Translations under genes and position numbers: made by a program
The notes under the pieces: generated by a model
Databases searched by the model: none
Told to the model about the DNA's origin: nothing
Seen by the model: the letters and a program-made list of their open reading frames with translations, nothing else
Source of the DNA: Siderastrea radians
Lineage: Eukaryota; Cnidaria; Anthozoa; Scleractinia; Rhizangiidae
Length of the DNA stretch: 64,000 nt
Assembly: GCA_964017195.1 (NCBI GenBank)
Contig: OZ024896.1
Span: 27,689,430 to 27,753,429 of the forward strand
Direction of reading: 5' to 3'
Part shown: one piece after another, positions 54,053-64,000 of the stretch
Layout of the letters: every line of letters starts with the position of its first letter
Numbering within the stretch: position 1 is the stretch's first letter

Positions 54053-54699
54053 CCAGAGCAAAAGACAACTTCATGGACACACTACAAAATGTAATCCCGC
54101 TTTTGACAGGAAGGAAACTCTTTAGTGGGATTCGTTAAAGATCTTAAGCAAGGACAATGAAAAGGACGACGACGACGAATATGTCTGCACGAAACCTCGG
54201 TCGAGACCGCTGTTTACCGGCAAAAAAGGCCGTGAAAATGTGAACTTAAGCTGCCCTTGACGGGAACGTGAAGTAAACAACTTAAACATTTGTTTCAAAG
54301 TTCCAATTTAACTGGTATGGTTTCTTCAGCAACTTTTCCTCCTGATCCACTTTGGTTGCATGTTACCGTTGCTGCAGTCCAAAAAAATCCAGATCTTGGT
54401 TACGAGAATTGTGGCAGGACATGAACTATGCTGAAACCGTGACCTGCTCTGCTCACTGAGGTCCTCCAAATTCCAGAGAGCTTTACGTGCTGCCAAAGAA
54501 CCGTTGCGAGTGGAATGGAAGCCCTTTGTATCCTACTGAGAAGGCTGGCTTATCTGTGAAGACACAGCCATTAGCGCGATCAGTAATCAAGTCCTTGATT
54601 ATATATATGATGTACACAGCCGCAGAATCACGCTGTGGAATCAAGAAATTCTTTCGCAGCGAGCTCGTCAACTGTATAGTGATGGCATTTTTCTAATTG

Positions 54700-55345
54700 C
54701 CTCGGATTTATAATGGGACAGTTCGTCCAATATGCAGGCCAGGGGAACATCAGAGGGTAGTACATAATGGTGTTGCCCTTCCCAATGGTCTCATAGGACA
54801 TCTTAAAGCCCGGCAGATTAGAAACTTCAATTAAATTAAGTATTCTCTAATTTCCAAATTATTCAAGGAAGAAAAACAAACATAGTATTTTTTCTCTGCT
54901 TAGAAGGAAGGAGGCATCATGCAAGTATGCTTGCAGAATCAAGACTCCTCACAACCTTCTCCTCACAACCCAAACTCACCTTTGGAGAAGCCTTATTGCA
55001 TTCATGGCGATTCTGCATCACCTTTACGGGTACAGCTCCAAGATCCATTCAGGAATGGAGTCTTAACTCCTCCAATGACGGACGTTAATCGACCAATAAG
55101 CATTGTACGAGAATCAGTAGAGAGGCTATTCAAGTACAGTGGCTACTTCAAGTTCTTGGACTTCAAAAAACCCTTGAAGATTGGCCTAAGTCACAGTATT
55201 GTAGACAAAATGTATGTTGTCAGTACCCTCCTCCGAAATGCCCTCACGTGCCTTTATGGCAATCAGACATCTCGCTTCTTTCAGTTAGACCTTCCATCAT
55301 TAGAGGAAACCTTTGTTTGCCTAGGGCAATTTCACTTATCTTAAT
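54700..55345 (+). pseudogene. PIF/Harbinger-type transposase relic (DDE_Tnp_4-like)
   Basis: The first part reads GTVRPICRPGEHQRVVHNG and PNGLIGHLKARQIRNFN in one frame. The second (54919-55344, 141 codons) reads GDSASPLRVQLQDPF, then SIVRESVERLFKYSGYFKFL and GNQTSRFFQLDLPSLEETF. This is the late part of Harbinger-like nucleases, usually GD.AYPL...VEr.FG. The residue before GTVR is Asn (AAT at 54712) where a catalytic Asp is expected. The frames are separated by a low-complexity break. Domesticated relatives of this family are known in animals; this copy looks dead. Confidence 0.7.
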
Positions 55346-56930
55346 TCTTACATGCAAATAAGAATCATTTAAATACTAATGTGAAGAACGAGAAGGCATA
55401 CACTTTGTCTGAAGATTCTAAATTTGCACCTGCTGCTATGCCTGTATGGTCTGCATATCTGCTCACTACTGTCCTTCACACTACATTTTATTTGCATATA
55501 TTAAAGGATCAGGGTATATTCCAGCAACGCTCTTATGGATAAATTGTTTAATTTCTATGAAGAGAAGAATGAAGGACTGAAATTTTGTTTTTTTTCCATG
55601 ACTGCAAGCTAATGCAGAGAATAGGCTAAGGGTTTCAGTGCAAAACATCAACCAATTAATTTCAAAGCACAAATGTATATTAGGGACTAAAGTTAATTTT
55701 AATAAAAAAAAGTGTGATCTACCATTCCTTTCTCTGTTTTCTATACAACATCAAAGCCTGGAAGCGTGGGAGTTGGTGAAAACCGGTCAGAAATAGAAGA
55801 GTGAGGGGGAGGAGTAAGGGGGAGCATAAGCCCACGCCAAACCCCGCCCTCCAGTACCATCATCCCTGAATAAGTAACCAAATGCTATAATCAACAAAAA
55901 TAATACAAGTTTTAATTTTAGTTACTGGCTTTTGAGCCCAACAAAAAAGCGGATTTTAACATGAAGTCAAATGAAGCTCCATAAGAACGAGTTAGATATT
56001 TCACATCTTTGCGAGAACAGTGTGAAATGTATATATGTTCCGATTTTCAAAATACAACATATTGTTTGCCTTAATAGTCCAGTTTCGAATTCCCCACTCA
56101 TTCTAAGAAACCCCTGGCTTTCGTCTAGCAGGTGCAATTTCTGCACCGGGACGAGGCTAACCCTGTATTCGTTTCGTTTCATTCTTTTCGCTCTCGTTCA
56201 CGTGGTGTGTGAGCTACGCTGAAAGTGGAACAAATCATGGAAAATAGACCGAAAGAAAGGCAAAAAAGTGAAAATAGGAAACACCGAAGCGGCGGAAAGG
56301 AGTGTGCAACAGCTGAGTGTAATAGTTTTGAACATAACAGCGATGGAAGTGGGTCTGGTTTAAACTTTTTTAAGCTTAAATTTCCAAGATTTCCTGCAAA
56401 AGCACGTCGGTGAAATTTGAACAAGCGTCAAAATAAAAGAGACGGTTTTCGTGTAAGCGAGAACACTGGAATATGTGAAACAATCAAAGGTGTTGGGGAA
56501 GCGAGGTGCAGATTGAGGATGAAGCACCAGCAGTGAGAAAGAAGGGAGACCAGAACCAGCTGAACACAAAGTCAACTCAGTAGCCAAGCCTCCAGACGAA
56601 ATCCAGTCTTGAATGTTTACTTTAAAGGAAATATATTCCCCCAGCGAATAAATGATTTCATGCGGCTAGCTTCTCTGGTTAATGTTTTACTAGCTGAGAT
56701 CAGTTTACATACGGGACTTCTATTTGAGGTATATTTAAGCTAGTGCAGGCCAGGTTTCAGGCCTCTTTTTCTGCAGCTTCATCACAGAAAGGTTTTCTGC
56801 AGTGTTTTGGCAAGGAAGCGTGGAAGAAGGGTCGACTCTACCAGCGTGGAAATTCCGAGAAGCGGAGAAAAAGTTAAGTAAGGTTATGTTCTCCGATTTT
56901 GCTTGAGGAGATCAGTTATAAGTTCAATTT
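55346..56930. other. No clear gene
   Basis: Short ORFs lack motifs. Near 56760-56930 sequence leading into the SGNH frame begins, probably part of the same element. Confidence 0.4.
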
Positions 56931-56939
56931 CCTCGCCGC

Positions 56940-57194
56940 TTGGCCACTTCTAAACCACGTGCTCTCGTGTTGGTGCATTCCTTCGTGCGACGAATTGGTG
57001 AATTTATTGACCGTAGTCGGGCAGAAGACCGTTATAGTCGTGGTTTTAACTTATCCAACGTTTGAGACGTAGAGATTTGTGGTTTTGGAGGTCATACCGT
57101 CGACAGAATGATTCAACTTAACCTTGAAAAAATTAGGAGCACCGCCCCCAATGTGGTGGTTTTGGAATTGGGATCAAATGATGTTTGCGGCTGT
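56940..57194 (+). pseudogene. SGNH/GDSL-hydrolase frame, 5' part
   Basis: The frame contains VHSFVRRIGEFIDRSRAEDR, one in-frame TGA near 57063, then CGFGGHTVDRMIQLNLEK and VVVLELGSNDVC. The Gly-Ser-Asn-Asp-Val block matches block III of SGNH hydrolases (G.ND). Esterase-like hydrolases of this type are encoded by some Ngaro-type and CR1-type retroelements. The frame is cut at 57194 and resumes at 62188. Confidence 0.7.
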
Positions 57195-57514
57195 TTCTGC
57201 ATTAGCATAAACTGGAGTTAATGTTTAGCTCAAATAAACCCGAGCTTCTGGAGCTATCGCATGTATTTTTCCAGTGTAATCGATCTTTGCACTTTGAATC
57301 TCATAAGTCACACGTTCTCTCACCACTCCTATTGTAACAGCCAATTAGATTGTTTATTTGCACGTGCTGCTTTCCATTGGCCAATCAGCTCTTAGCGTTT
57401 TTCTCACTGCAGTGTTTGTACATAGAGCACACAGTTCGTGGCTAATTTCGCATTCAGATTAATCCGTCGTACAAGTCAATTGTTTTTCACTGTTTTTTCT
57501 CGATCTTCTTCGCC

Positions 57515-58600
57515 ATGACCGACTACAGTAATGTGACTAGTAAAGTTATGCGCCTTCTGTACCGGAAAGGACCAGCAACTCCCCCAACCACACGCTCGAA
57601 GCGTTCAAAAGACGACTCTGGCTCGTCACAGACCGAAACTCCTTCACCAGTTCCCAGCGTTAACGACGATAGCAACAACAACGAACAGCCCAAAGATGGC
57701 GACTCGACGAGATCCGGCGAGCCTACGCCATTCTCCGTGGAACATATTACCCTCATCGTGTCCGCCATTGTCGAGAGCAAATTGGCTTCGATGTCGCCAG
57801 CTCCAACCCCTACCTCTCAAGCAAACGCCGCTAAAATCAATCCTGGGATCCTAACGAGGTTCAGCGGTTGCTAAATAATCCAAGCCCGCCAACTGAAGAT
57901 ATCGCCACTAACGTCGACGGCAAGACTCGCGCCGCAATCCGCCAGGGTGAGTACGTTGATTTTGTGTCGCTTCTACACGAAAACTCTACCGCCTCCTCAA
58001 CATTAATGAATTGCTTTCCCTAACTGTTAACGGCGAGTCCGTTCCTCTCCATTTCCGGAGCCAGGGGAGGCGTAAAAAAGTCCTCATCGATTCTTTCGAT
58101 CGATGGCTGTCCGCCTTCTCCGTTTTTGCTACTTTTCTCCTTTCATCGTTTCCACATCGGACGGTGGAAATCTTTGCGTACCTCAACATTATCCAGTCGG
58201 CTCATAAGAAATTTTTAGGCCTCACCTGGCTCGCGTACGACATAAACTTCCGCCGTAGGACAGCTCGCGACCTTACCCTTCCACAATCCACCCCCAGCTT
58301 TACCTGGAGAAATTTACTGGCCTCTCCCGTTCCGCCTGCTTTACCTGTGGGGGGGGGGGGGTGGATCATATGTCTCATTCCTGCCCTCTGTATCCCCCTA
58401 GGGATAGGACAGGCAGCCAGCCCAGTGATCCCTGCCGAAACTTCAATCCGGGAACAGCCTGCACAAGGACACCTTGCCCCTACCCTCACCGCTGCTCAGT
58501 CCCAAACTGCGAGGAGTCTCACCGAGCCACCCTACACCCCATCCACCGCCATGGAAAGTCTTCAAAGGAGGACAATTACAAACGCCGCTGAGTTTGTTAA
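57515..58600 (+). pseudogene. Gag-like ORF of the YR retroelement
   Basis: An N-terminal frame (57515-57874) rich in Ser, Thr and Pro starts MTDYSNVTSKVMRLLYRKG. It is followed in other frames by QGEYVDFVSLLHEN, VLIDSFDRWLSAFSVFATFL, LTWLAYDINFRRRTARDLTL and a Cys/His cluster, CTRTPCPYPHRCSVPNCEES, likely a zinc-binding nucleocapsid part. Breaks occur near 57850, 57985 and at a G-run at 58349. The reading frame is therefore dead. Confidence 0.65.
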
Positions 58601-60570
58601 GGGATTAAAACCTCACACCCCCATTAATGTTGATCTACTTGAGTGCTACCTTGAGGGCCACCCTGATCCGGGTTTCGTTTCTTCACTCTGTGTAGGTTTA
58701 AGAGAGGGTTTTCGTATTGGTTATTTGGGTCCCCGTACGCACACATTCTATCCTAATCTTTGCTCCACAAACCAGCACCCCGACATCCTTGAGCAGAACC
58801 TCTTAACCGAGGTCCTGCACAGTCATACCGCGGGGCCTTTTCTTCCCCCCCCCCCCTTAAAAATTTTGGCATCTCTCCCTTGGGTCTTGTCCCTAAAAAC
58901 CTCTCGGACAATTGGCGTACAATTTTCCACCTCTCATATCCGAAAACATCGAGCACCAGCAAAAATGCTAACATCCCCATCACAGACTATAGCCTGCAGA
59001 TTGTTACCATAGATAATGCTATCCACCTTCTCCTCTCCCTTGGGAAAGGCGCCTTTATGTCCAAGACAGATATCCAGTCTGCCTTTCGGATAATCCCCGT
59101 ACACCCTGATGATTGGGAACTGCTAGGGATGCACATTTACCGTGACTGCCTGTCAAGCCTGGAACAACTTACCGCTATCTGTGCGAAAATTACCCACGAT
59201 TAAATCTTTTAGGAACTCTCTTTGGAAGAAAATTTTTAAAGAACAGCAGCTTTTAAATCATTTTATTCCGTAATTTAGTTACCCTTTTTACCTTTCTAAT
59301 ATTTTATCTCGTATTTCTTGTATTGTTATTCGCTATATTGTCTCATAGTTTATCCATAGTTTTAATATTCGTATTCTAGTGTATTTTTATATTTTATTGT
59401 AAATAATTTTAGAGGGCCACTGGTTTGTTAGTATTTTTTATGCTATTTTAGTGCTACCCTCGTTAAATAAAGACTTTACTTACTTACTTACTTACTTACT
59501 GGAAGGGGCTTTACTTCTTCGACACCGTACTCCCCTTTGGTCTCCGAAGTGCACCCTTCCTTTTCAATTTGGTTTCCGATGATCTCGAAGGGATAATTCG
59601 CAATAGGCTGAACATCAGGGGGGTCCTGCACATCCTGGATGATTTTTTTATTGCACTTCCCCCACCCCGCTCCCAATGCAGTATTGCACTTTGTAACCTT
59701 CTTACCCTATTTACAGACCTGGATATTCCCCTCGCCCCAGGTAAAACGTTTTCCCCTTCTACCCAATTAGAATTTATGGGTATTCTCCTGGACTCATCTA
59801 CCATGGAAGCCAGGCTCCTTGACGACAAGCTGAGCAGGCTGCGCTCTCTTGTCTCCTCCTGGAAAACTAAAACTTGTTGCCGCCTTCAGGACCTCCAGTC
59901 ACTCATCGGTTCCTTGCATTTTGCGTGTAAAGCGGTTGCCCCGGGGCATCCATTCCTCCACCACATGATTGCCCGCCCTCACCTGTGGTTCTTCCAAGCC
60001 CACCTCATTTATTCACTTGGGTAGGAATTGCGCAAGGATCTAGATATGTGGGCCCTCTCAACATCTTGGAATGGCGTCAAACTTTTCCTACCCCCTTCTC
60101 CCCTTGCAATGACTCCATTCCCCTTTTCACGGATGCCTCGAGGTCCATTGGGTATGGTGCCTACCTCCACCCCCCCCGGTTTCATGGGAAATGGCTTCCG
60201 CAGCACACCCCAGCCTTTTCTACAGGTATTAGTATTGCATGGCAGCAACTTTTCCCCATTTACCTAGCATGTGCCCTCTAGGGATCCCTTTGGTCCAACA
60301 AGCACATACGCTTCTCTTGTGATAATAAGGCCGTTGTGTCTATAATTAATACCAAGACCTCCAAATTTCCCCGTATCATGGATCTCCTCCGTCCCATCAC
60401 CCTATTTACCTTCCAACATAATTTCACCCTTACAACCGTTCATGTAGCAGGACTCCAAAATGGTATCGCTGGCTCCCTTTCTCGCTTCCAGATGGAACGC
60501 TTCAGGGAGCTGGCACCAGAAGCCTTGCCTACTGGCTACCCCATCCCAGCATTTCTGATTCACATTTAAC
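58540..60570 (+). pseudogene. Reverse transcriptase/RNase H of the YR retroelement, interrupted
   Basis: The start has INVDLLECYLEGHPDPGFVS and GLREGFRIGYLGP. After a frame break at a C-run (58847-58858), the RT motif FMSKTDIQSAFRIIPVHPDD follows. A LINE tail interrupts at 59142-59497. Then LYFFDTVLPFGLRSAPFLFN and the catalytic VLHILDDFFIA follow (LDD at 59635-59643). The RNase H part shows LFTDASRSIGYGAYL, SCDNKAVV and VHVAGLQNGIAGSLSRFQ. A WQQLFP replaces the usual Glu in that motif. Confidence 0.75.
59142..59497 (+). mobile_element. CR1/L2-type LINE 3' end nested in the RT
   Basis: It starts after TTTAC and encodes ACQAWNNLPLSVRKLPTIKS, the C-terminal hallmark of CR1/L2-type LINE proteins. 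A stop, an AT-rich 3' UTR, GTTAAATAAAGACTTTAC and a TTAC-repeat tail follow. The RT resumes as YWKGLYFF directly after the tail, so the tail repeat and the target share TTAC. Confidence 0.85.
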
Positions 60571-60589
60571 CTCCAAAATATACGGCTAC

Positions 60590-61584
60590 CTCTGGGGTTC
60601 CCTCGCGCCTTCCACTAGACGAACCTACGCAGCAGGCGAAAAACTTGTTATTCGATTCTGCCTCAAACATGGCCTTGTTCCCCAACCACACCCTTACTCC
60701 CCGCAAGTGAAGTCACTTTGATCTACTGGGTGGTGCATTTAGCTGAGTCTGTTAAATTCCTTCCTATTAAGGTTTACCTAGCAGCGATACAGAATCTTCA
60801 TGCTGAGTTCAACTGCACCCTCAATTTCGCAGGCATGCCCCGCCTACAAAACACTATACGCGGAATCAAACGTTCTCTTGGCCTCACTCGACATGATCAC
60901 CAGCCCATTACGTTGTTTATTCTCGAACGCATTTTCCACTCCCTTAGCCCGGACCGTTCATCCGATATAGACACCATGATGCTGTGGGCTTCCTTTACTT
61001 TAGCTTTCTATGGCTTTATGAGGTGCAGTGAACTCACAGGTAATGGTCCTTTTGACCATAGCGTACAGCTAACTCGTAGGGACGTCACTTTCTTTCCCAA
61101 CATTTCTCACCCTCAACATATGCAAGTACGCCTCAAGAAGTCCAAGACAGACCCTTTCCGGCAATCAACCCTCATCACCCTCACCAAGTCCAATTCCAAT
61201 GTCTGTGCAGTGTCCGCCACAAGGGAACTTATTCTCCAATCTCCAGAGTCAACTCCACAGAGTCCACTCTTTCAATTTAAGGTTGGAACCCTCCCCTCAA
61301 GGCGCATCCTGGCCCTCAATCTACACACCCTACTTCAACTGTGCGGTCTCCACGCCAAATCGTATAATACCCACAGCTTCAGAATAGGGGCAGCCACAAC
61401 AGCGGCAGCCGCTGCCCTGCCAGCTTGGCTCATCAAAATACTGGGTCGCTGGCGATCTGATTCCTATGAACGGTACATTCACCTTCCTAAGACTACCATT
61501 CTTCATGTTCCCACAACCATGGCTGCTTATCACCGTGACAACACATCTACCCAGAACCCTCCTACATTTGATCCCTGGAAGTGA
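60590..61584 (+). CDS. Tyrosine recombinase of the YR retroelement
   Basis: The open frame from 60718 (288 codons) follows an upstream part in another frame with APSTRRTYAAGEKL. Catalytic residues by position in the frame: Arg102 (YGFMRCSEL), His219 and Arg222 (HSFRIGAAT), Trp245 in place of the second His, and Tyr253 (YERYIHLP). This is the complete pattern of a tyrosine recombinase that would integrate the circular DNA copy. The main frame is intact and ends at 61584, but the N-terminal part is frame-shifted. Confidence 0.8.
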
Positions 61585-62187
61585 ACTGAACATACACATC
61601 TTGTGTCAAGGCCTTTATTGGTCAGAACTGAACTATATTTTTTAGTCTAATAGTGAAGCCATTGAGCCTTTGACTGAAGACTATTAACTACCTAGGGTTA
61701 GGTTTAAAAAAAAATTAGACGAGAGTGGTAGCTATGCAACTGGGAATCCTTGTCTGAGGCTGCTGACAGAATGCTGCTTCGCACCATCCTGGGTGGGGCT
61801 TGGTTTTTCTGTGAACAGCTCTTTTAGCCGCCTCAGTGTGGGAGGATTTCTGTTCCAGAATCCATGGGGATAAGTGTTGCTGGCGACAACCCTTCAGTCC
61901 CACACTGAAGCGATGCCTCGGTTGCCTTAGCTTGGGTTGACACTACAGTGGTCACGTCCACTTCCCCTTGCTGGCCAACCTCCTGGAAGCTTGGCATAAG
62001 TGCACGATACTCAGCTGTACTCCATGACGGCCAATCCATGGTTTCTAGGCCACTCGCTGACACTAGCCCCGTTGACTGGCCTCGCAATTGGCAGGCAGCA
62101 CTCGGGTCCTGGACAACACTTGCCCCTAACCTTTTCTCCCACATAAATGTGTTTTTATTTGAGCGTGTCATTAACGACAGCTCTTGT

Positions 62188-62490
62188 GATTCTGCAACGA
62201 TAGCTTTATCACTAGTGGCCTTTACTGAATTATTGCTCAGTGAATTTGCTCTACAATTTATTGTTGTTTGCCAAATACTCCCTCGGAAACGTCAGCCCTT
62301 TGAGGGGGATAACGATCGAGTCAGCCAGGTCAACACGCTAGTGCGCGAGGCTTTACAGGATATTTCACGAACGAAGTTTTGGAACCAGCGTGGCCTTATT
62401 AATCCCACTACGAACAAATAATGCTACGATGGCATTCACTTAGATGATGCGAGTCACAGAGCCCCTTACAGAAAAAATCGAGGAGCCATA
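62188..62490 (+). pseudogene. SGNH/GDSL-hydrolase frame, 3' part
   Basis: It continues the frame left at 57194 with DSATIALSLVAFTELLLSEF and ALQFIVVCQILPRKR, then FWNQRGLINPT and the late Asp-Gly-Ile-His-Leu block that supplies the catalytic Asp and His in SGNH hydrolases (DGIHLDDASH near 62430). A stop at 62419 falls before that block, so it is dead or ends early. Confidence 0.7.
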
Positions 62491-63149
62491 CTCTTTGTCC
62501 TGTCTCAGTTAGATAAGCATATATGTCAAAGTACAAGTTCATTTACCTATTTTGATGAGTGTTTATTCCTTCTTTGGTGACTAAGTATCGGTGATATGGG
62601 TTGTTGTTCATATGGGAGCCAACCCTTGTATTTAATTATTCTATGTGCCAGTCACCAGTAATTAGCAAACTGCACCGCCTACGTGCTCACGTGATTATTC
62701 GCTCTCACAGGCCCTTGCAGGTATTATCAATTATGTTTGTGGGCATGTTTTGTTAACATCACACCCTTTGTTTATCAGGGCTGGTTAGGGGTCTGGCTGG
62801 TCAGCATGGGTCATGGAACAACTACGGCGGGAGCTTTGCTCTGTGCCATTCATGACCAGGTTGTGCTGTTGCATCATCTGGTATGCTGATTAAACTGCTG
62901 TTAGGTGTAGTAGTAAGCTGCTGCAGTGTTCACATTGTAGTAGTATCCACGGCTCTCTTCCGTCCTTTTTGGGATATCTACCTTTGCCAACTGTGGTTGG
63001 CGGTAGAGTATATCCTTTGTTGTTATAGATTTGCTATCTAAAGGGGCTAACTGGGTATAAACTTAGGGGGCAAACACACAACAAAAACCATTATTGATTC
63101 TCTTTAAGGACGAATAGTAATTTTGTGTTGGTGTTTGTTTACATACAGC
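62491..63149. other. Leader between retroelement parts
   Basis: No coding signal is visible. It lies between the SGNH frame and the next Gag-like start, and may be a repeat or leader of the outer element. Confidence 0.4.
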
Positions 63150-63780
63150 ATGCCTCCTAAACGAACTACCAGTTTCCAGGAAAGAGCGTCAAAATGAAGG
63201 AGAACCAAAGATACTGCTTCTTGTCTGGCAGGATTGCAGACCGATCAGCAACCCCCTCCCGAGCACAGTAATGACACCCCTGGCCAAAGTGGAACGGCAC
63301 AGCTATCCCCCGATCTCATCTCCGCGATATCCAACTCCCCCTATCCAGTTTGTTCCAGACCCAGAGAGGCACCCACATCCATGTAATGGCAACAGTGCAG
63401 ATGAACAGCCAAGTACCTCAAAGACGAACACGATGCAAGAAACAGTGGACAAAGTCATACACAATGTCATCGACCCTCAGGACACACAAGGAAGTCCAAG
63501 TAAGAACACTTTTCGTATCCGCAGCTTTTCCTCTAAGTCACCGTGTGCCCGAGAAAGTAAAAAAAAAAAACAGATATGGGCCAATAAATATGTTGACTTT
63601 GCAATGCTTCTCATAGCAGTATCAGTAATGCAGCGGATGAGCGCTATATTGTTAAGCTAGAGCCTACTAGAGAGGGGCACCCTTTCTTAGTGCTGGCTCC
63701 TAATACTAAGAGGCAAACTATACATAGTACCGACCAATGGGTGTCTGCATTTCAGACTTATGTTTTACTTTAAACAACTC
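63150..63780 (+). pseudogene. Second Gag-like relic, runs toward the window edge
   Basis: MPPKRTTSFQERASK starts at 63150 and meets a TGA at once. Further frames give QLSPDLISAISNSPYP, IWANKYVDFAMLL, YIVKLEPTREGHPFLVLAP and DQWVSAFQTYV. The stretch resembles the first ORF of YR retroelements that carry an SGNH gene. It probably belongs to the outer or a neighbouring element. It is frame-broken at an A-run (63558-63569). Confidence 0.5.
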
Positions 63781-64000
63781 TCTGAGCCCCAGAAGTGATC
63801 AAACGTAAACAGGCGCACCGACAAGTCACATTAAAGGGTCTCTTAACTTGGAGAAAAAGGACAAAGTGTTCAGACAATGTGACTGTTGAACAAGAGTAAA
63901 AACAATGTAAGACAGAACACGGTACCTATTACATTGCAAAGGAAGCTCGAGATGGTAAGTGGGAAGTCCTCATTAACTACGAGTTTAATGTTAGCTTTGC

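Larger units (their letters stand above)
57195..62187 (+). mobile_element. Ngaro/DIRS-like tyrosine-recombinase retrotransposon, inserted in the SGNH frame
   Basis: Removing this about 5 kb block would rejoin the SGNH frame exactly across TGT, the triplet present at both edges (57192-57194 and 62185-62187). That fits integration by site-specific recombination without target duplication. Inside are a Gag-like region, RT/RNase H, and a tyrosine recombinase in the order of DIRS-type elements. No methyltransferase is seen, as in Ngaro. All coding parts but the recombinase are broken, and a LINE tail interrupts the RT. Confidence 0.8.

Noticed and set aside
58011..59012. 333-codon frame as one protein
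   Set aside because: It crosses from Gag-like to RT-like sequence through G- and C-runs. Part of it is out-of-frame noise, and motifs change frame within it.

Overview
The window is eukaryotic, almost certainly animal, and most likely cnidarian, probably a stony coral; this is inference from gene content and repeat style. Evidence includes spliced genes with good GT/AG borders and consistent phases, FN3, PA14, TIR and PAN/Apple modules, long AT-rich introns, and many MITEs, tRNA-derived SINEs, LINEs, Penelope-like and tyrosine-recombinase retroelements. No prokaryotic, organellar or viral operon layout is present.

Three host genes can be supported. (1) A minus-strand gene runs from about 24.3 kb (perhaps 26.3 kb) down to 3.7 kb. 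Its exons encode, in order, a PA14 domain, a short TSP1-like module, four FN3 domains, the S1 half of a glutamate-receptor-like binding domain, M1, a potassium-channel pore with the filter TTVGYGD, M2, the S2 half, and probably M3 with a short tail. Every junction from PA14 to S2 is phase-compatible. It looks like a ligand-gated potassium channel with an adhesion-type ectodomain, and it is the main discovery candidate here. (2) An intronless plus-strand gene at 6220-8229 encodes a myristoylation-signal, ARM, TIR, SAM-like protein of the SARM1 type. It lies inside the last putative intron of gene 1. (3) A minus-strand gene at 43.3-51.8 kb has three exons. It encodes a signal peptide, a PAN/Apple domain, and a C-terminal domain I do not recognise. 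Its 6.6 kb first intron is filled with Penelope-like debris.

The rest is a mobile-element landscape. A LINE abuts a splice donor of gene 1 (about 16.0-17.14 kb), and a relative lies at 42.1-42.5 kb. Two TTAA-flanked elements sit side by side at 28.7-31.2 kb. A two-phase tandem array of palindromes lies at 35.85-36.4 kb. A decayed intronless RecQ-like helicase with a basic, Tudor-like tail lies at 38.7-41.3 kb. Two or three Penelope-like remnants with hammerhead-like motifs lie at 45.6-49.7 kb. A fold-back MITE is at 53.9 kb and a PIF/Harbinger transposase relic is at 54.7-55.3 kb. From about 56.9 kb to the right edge there is a nest: an SGNH-hydrolase reading frame is split by a roughly 5 kb Ngaro/DIRS-like element, whose reverse transcriptase is in turn interrupted by a CR1/L2-type LINE tail. 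A further Gag-like relic runs toward the right edge.

All calls come from reading the sequence. Domain names rest on recognised motifs, not on searches. Exon borders are predictions from splice signals and phase.
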